A stretch of 64,000 bases of DNA, taken from the NCBI RefSeq assembly GCF_017831975.1, contig NZ_JAFDSS010000001.1, forward strand, positions 124,001-188,000. The letters run 5' to 3'. Below, in pieces: positions 61,774 to 64,000 of the stretch; positions within the stretch are counted from its first letter, which is position 1; each line of letters starts with the position of its first letter. The position numbers and the translations under genes were made by a program. The notes below the pieces were generated by a model that searched no databases, was not told the DNA's origin, and saw nothing but the letters and a program-made list of their open reading frames with translations. The DNA comes from Microbacterium terrae. Its GTDB lineage: Bacteria; Actinomycetota; Actinomycetes; Actinomycetales; Microbacteriaceae.

Positions 61774-62508
61774 GTGACACCTCGACCCGCCCTCCCGATC
61801 GGCGGTCTCGCCAACGCGCGCGACCTCGGCGGACTCGAGCGCCGCGACGGGACGACGACCCCGGCCGGCGTGTTCTATCGCTCCGAGTCCCTCGAGCACG
61901 TGACCGCGGACGGCTGGGACACGATCCGCGAGCTGGGCGTCGCGACCATCGTCGACCTGCGCCGGCCCGTCGAGCGCACCGCGTGCGTGCCCGAAGACAT
62001 CGACCTGGTCGCCGTCGACCTCGACGGCGACCACCCGGAGTTCTGGGCGCCCCTCGAGGAGGACGGCACGTGGGGCACGCCGCTGTACTACCCGGCCCAC
62101 CTCGCCGAGCTGCCGCACCGCATGAGAGGGGTGCTCGATGCGATCGCGCGGGCACGGACGGGCGCGGTGCTGTTCCACTGCGCGGCGGGGTGGGATCGCA
62201 CGGGCTTCGTGTCGGCGGTGCTGCTGAGCGCACTCGATGTGACGGTCGAGGCGGCGGCGGCCGACTATCTGACCTCGTTCCGCAACGCCGACGCGATGGC
62301 GACCCTCCACGGTCACACCTCGCAGGTGGATGTGCGCATCGCGGTGCTCGCCCGCCGCGGACACACGCCGGACTCGGGCTTCCGGGCCGTGTACGAGGGC
62401 ATCGACCTCGCGGAGTGGTTCGCGCTCGCCGAGGTGGAGCCGGCCACGCGCGACGCCATCACGACCTGGCGGGGCGCGGTAGCGGCATCCGGCCCACGAC
62501 CGGTGTGA
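61774..62508 (+). CDS. Protein tyrosine/serine phosphatase (Y_phosphatase3-like)
   Basis: 244 aa. Catalytic P-loop HCAAGWDRTG with Cys136 and Arg142 (C-x5-R). N-terminal GGLANARDLGGL and YRSESLEHV match the secreted/cytosolic tyrosine-phosphatase family of MptpB type. Possible protein or phosphoinositide substrates. GTG at 61774 lies 6 nt after CAGACT; no SD. Confidence 0.9.
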   Translation: MTPRPALPIGGLANARDLGGLERRDGTTTPAGVFYRSESLEHVTADGWDTIRELGVATIVDLRRPVERTACVPEDIDLVAVDLDGDHPEFWAPLEEDGTWGTPLYYPAHLAELPHRMRGVLDAIARARTGAVLFHCAAGWDRTGFVSAVLLSALDVTVEAAAADYLTSFRNADAMATLHGHTSQVDVRIAVLARRGHTPDSGFRAVYEGIDLAEWFALAEVEPATRDAITTWRGAVAASGPRPV

Positions 62509-62598
62509 CGGCAACCGTCGGTGCCGCGTGGAGACCGGCATCCGTCGTCGCAGATGCAACGATTCAGCGCCCGCGAATCGCGCGAATAGGATGCCTGC

Positions 62599-62868
62599 AT
62601 GGCTGGGATCGTTCGTCTGGAGGAATCCGGACTGGCGGACGCCCGTGCCCATCTGACCTCGCCTGTCGCGGAGGGCGGGCTGCGCTACTGCTCGTCGACC
62701 GCCGTGTCGGGCTCGCGGCTCGTCGACGAGGCGCTCTCGCTCGTCGATGTCGTCTCGCTCACCGTCGAATCGGCGCTGTCGGAGCAGTCGAGCGCAGCAG
62801 CCGAGCGCCTGCGCACGGTGGTCGAGGAGTTCACGCGGCTGGATGCGCGCCTCGGCGGGGCGCGTTGA
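62599..62868 (+). CDS. Small WXG100-like/ESAT-6-like helical protein
   Basis: 89 aa, predicted two long helices, Ala/Ser/Val-rich (DEALSLVDVVSLTVESALSE, AAAERLRTVVEEFTRLDARL). Size and helical hairpin recall WXG100 partners, but no WxG is visible. It overlaps the start of the next, long gene (TTGA at 62865-62868), suggesting the two products act together. TAGGAT at 62587-62592 ends 6 nt before the ATG. Confidence 0.65.
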   Translation: MAGIVRLEESGLADARAHLTSPVAEGGLRYCSSTAVSGSRLVDEALSLVDVVSLTVESALSEQSSAAAERLRTVVEEFTRLDARLGGAR

Positions 62869-64000
62869 CCGCTGGCCTGCCCGAAATGGGCCCGGACCCG
62901 GCGAAAGGGAGCCCGGCTGCCGTCCGCGACATCGCCGCGATGTTCCGCGCGCGTGCGCAGGTCGCGCGCGACGACGCCGCGCACATGCGCGGCGCATCCA
63001 ACGCGCTGACCGGCACCGTCGCCGTGAGCGTCGACGACGTGAGGCCGCGGATCGTCGCGCTGCAAGGGAAGTTCGCCGAGCTCGGCGCCGCCGACGACGA
63101 GGTCGCCCTGATCCTCGACGACTACGCGGACGGCGTCGAGGACATCGTCCGCCGCGCCAGGACCCTCCGCGCCGAGTGCGACGAAGCCTGGGCGTCGCTG
63201 TGGGCCCGCCGCTCGGAGTCGCTGGGGCAGGTGCAGGAGTTTCTCCTCGGCTGGACGATCGCGTGGGACGAGACCGTGTCGGTGGGCCTGCCGTTCGGCG
63301 GGGGTGAGGCGCCGTACCTGGACACCGGGCGGTGGAGAGGCGCGATCGACGACTTCACCGCCGCGCGCGACGCCTATCGGCTCCTCGCCGACGAGCGTGA
63401 CGGCCTGGACTCCGAGGTCGCCGCCCGGCTCACCGGGGTGGAGCTGTTCGCCGCGCTGACCGACGGCGGCGGCGTCGGGATCGGCGGCGTCGGCGCGGTC
63501 GTGGACGCCTGGTCGGGCGACGCGTCCGCCGTGACGGCGCGGTCGCTGGCGGCCGTCGGCGACCCCCGGCTCGTCCGCACGGTCTGGGACGCGCTCACCG
63601 AGGCGCAGCGGCGCGGCCTGATCCTCTCCGACCCGGCGCTGCTCGGCAACCTCCCGGGGCTGCCGCCGTCGGCGCGCGTCCTGGCGAACCAGCTGAACGC
63701 CCAGGAGCGGCTGCGCGTGATCGACCGGATCCTGGCGTCGGAGCCGCACCCCTACCACCCGCGCAGCGACGACGAGATCGCGAAGCTCGAGGCCGAGAAG
63801 ACGTACCTGACCGACGCGGTCGCCGGCAAGTTCGGCCTCTACTACTACGACCAGTCCACCGACAGCATCGTCGAGATGATCGGGTCGATCGGTCCCGACA
63901 CCTCGGAGATCAACACGTACGTACCGGGGACATTCACCAGCGCGCTCAGCGTCTATCGCGGCGAGGTGCAGCAGGTCGGCGACTGGCTCAGCGAGCAGGA
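62865..64000 (+). CDS. Large protein with N-terminal helical export-type domain, putative alpha/beta hydrolase (3' truncated)
   Basis: 378 codons visible with no stop before the window edge. TTG at 62865 (overlapping the upstream stop) or ATG at 62886 may be the start; neither has a convincing SD. Residues to about 130 form helices (RDIAAMFRARAQVARDDAAH, VEDIVRRARTLRAECDEAWA) as in WXG100/LXG-type N-termini. The later LNAQERLRVIDRILASEPHP and INTYVPGTFTSALSVYRGEV resemble the entry to an alpha/beta-hydrolase domain in such proteins. The catalytic part lies beyond the edge. Confidence 0.65.
   Translation, partial: MTAGLPEMGPDPAKGSPAAVRDIAAMFRARAQVARDDAAHMRGASNALTGTVAVSVDDVRPRIVALQGKFAELGAADDEVALILDDYADGVEDIVRRARTLRAECDEAWASLWARRSESLGQVQEFLLGWTIAWDETVSVGLPFGGGEAPYLDTGRWRGAIDDFTAARDAYRLLADERDGLDSEVAARLTGVELFAALTDGGGVGIGGVGAVVDAWSGDASAVTARSLAAVGDPRLVRTVWDALTEAQRRGLILSDPALLGNLPGLPPSARVLANQLNAQERLRVIDRILASEPHPYHPRSDDEIAKLEAEKTYLTDAVAGKFGLYYYDQSTDSIVEMIGSIGPDTSEINTYVPGTFTSALSVYRGEVQQVGDWLSEQ

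Overview
The window is high-GC actinobacterial DNA (mostly G/C third positions, ATGA/GTGA gene overlaps, many GTG starts). Gene content and style resemble the family Microbacteriaceae, probably Microbacterium or a close relative; this placement is inferred from gene content, not from a marker gene.

Layout. 1-1.6 kb: the end of an unidentified gene, a secreted repeat protein lacking Lys and Arg, and a DUF1992 gene. 1.6-8.7 kb: an L-arabinose block (SDR epimerase, LacI regulator, operator, araD, araB, araA, aldose 1-epimerase) closed by a strong terminator. 8.7-12.4 kb: small membrane proteins, an SDR oxidoreductase, a hypothetical gene and tRNA-Arg(ACG). 12.4-26.85 kb: a segment bounded by two identical 25-bp direct repeats, the left one in the terminator just after tRNA-Arg. 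It holds four copies of one three-gene plan (multi-pass membrane protein, histidine kinase with membrane-embedded N-terminus, LuxR-type response regulator) plus one orphan 99-aa gene. The modules share an upstream promoter-like motif, and a degenerate 23-bp motif recurs in the spacers between them. I see no integrase.

27-36.8 kb: an S51-like peptidase, a nitroreductase, a large acyltransferase with SGNH domain, then a LacI regulator, a palindromic operator and a complete rhamnose/AI-2-type sugar ABC transporter. 36.8-41.3 kb: a five-gene, fully overlapping minus-strand operon of an ECF sigma factor, two related beta-propeller proteins and two related single-span membrane proteins, with an ECF-like promoter directly in front of the sigma gene. 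41.3-49.4 kb: DUF1801, VOC, L-serine dehydratase, DUF2804, MarR plus flavin-type oxidase, DUF2207 and a DUF222/HNH protein. 49.6-51.5 kb: a DUF2975/XRE pair and a 2H-phosphoesterase/GNAT fusion.

51.57-61.73 kb is bracketed by two copies of a 180-bp intergenic repeat (179/180 identical, same orientation). Between them lie an arginase-family enzyme, DedA, a fifth two-component system, an acyltransferase, a zinc-ribbon/PD-(D/E)XK nuclease, DNA polymerase IV, a flavoprotein/methyltransferase fusion and a cupin regulator. The window ends with a protein tyrosine phosphatase and a WXG100-like small gene coupled to a long truncated gene.

Across the window many genes have a TAnnnT-like hexamer ending 6-7 nt before the start codon with no ribosome-binding site, the geometry of leaderless transcripts. 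This decided several start calls.
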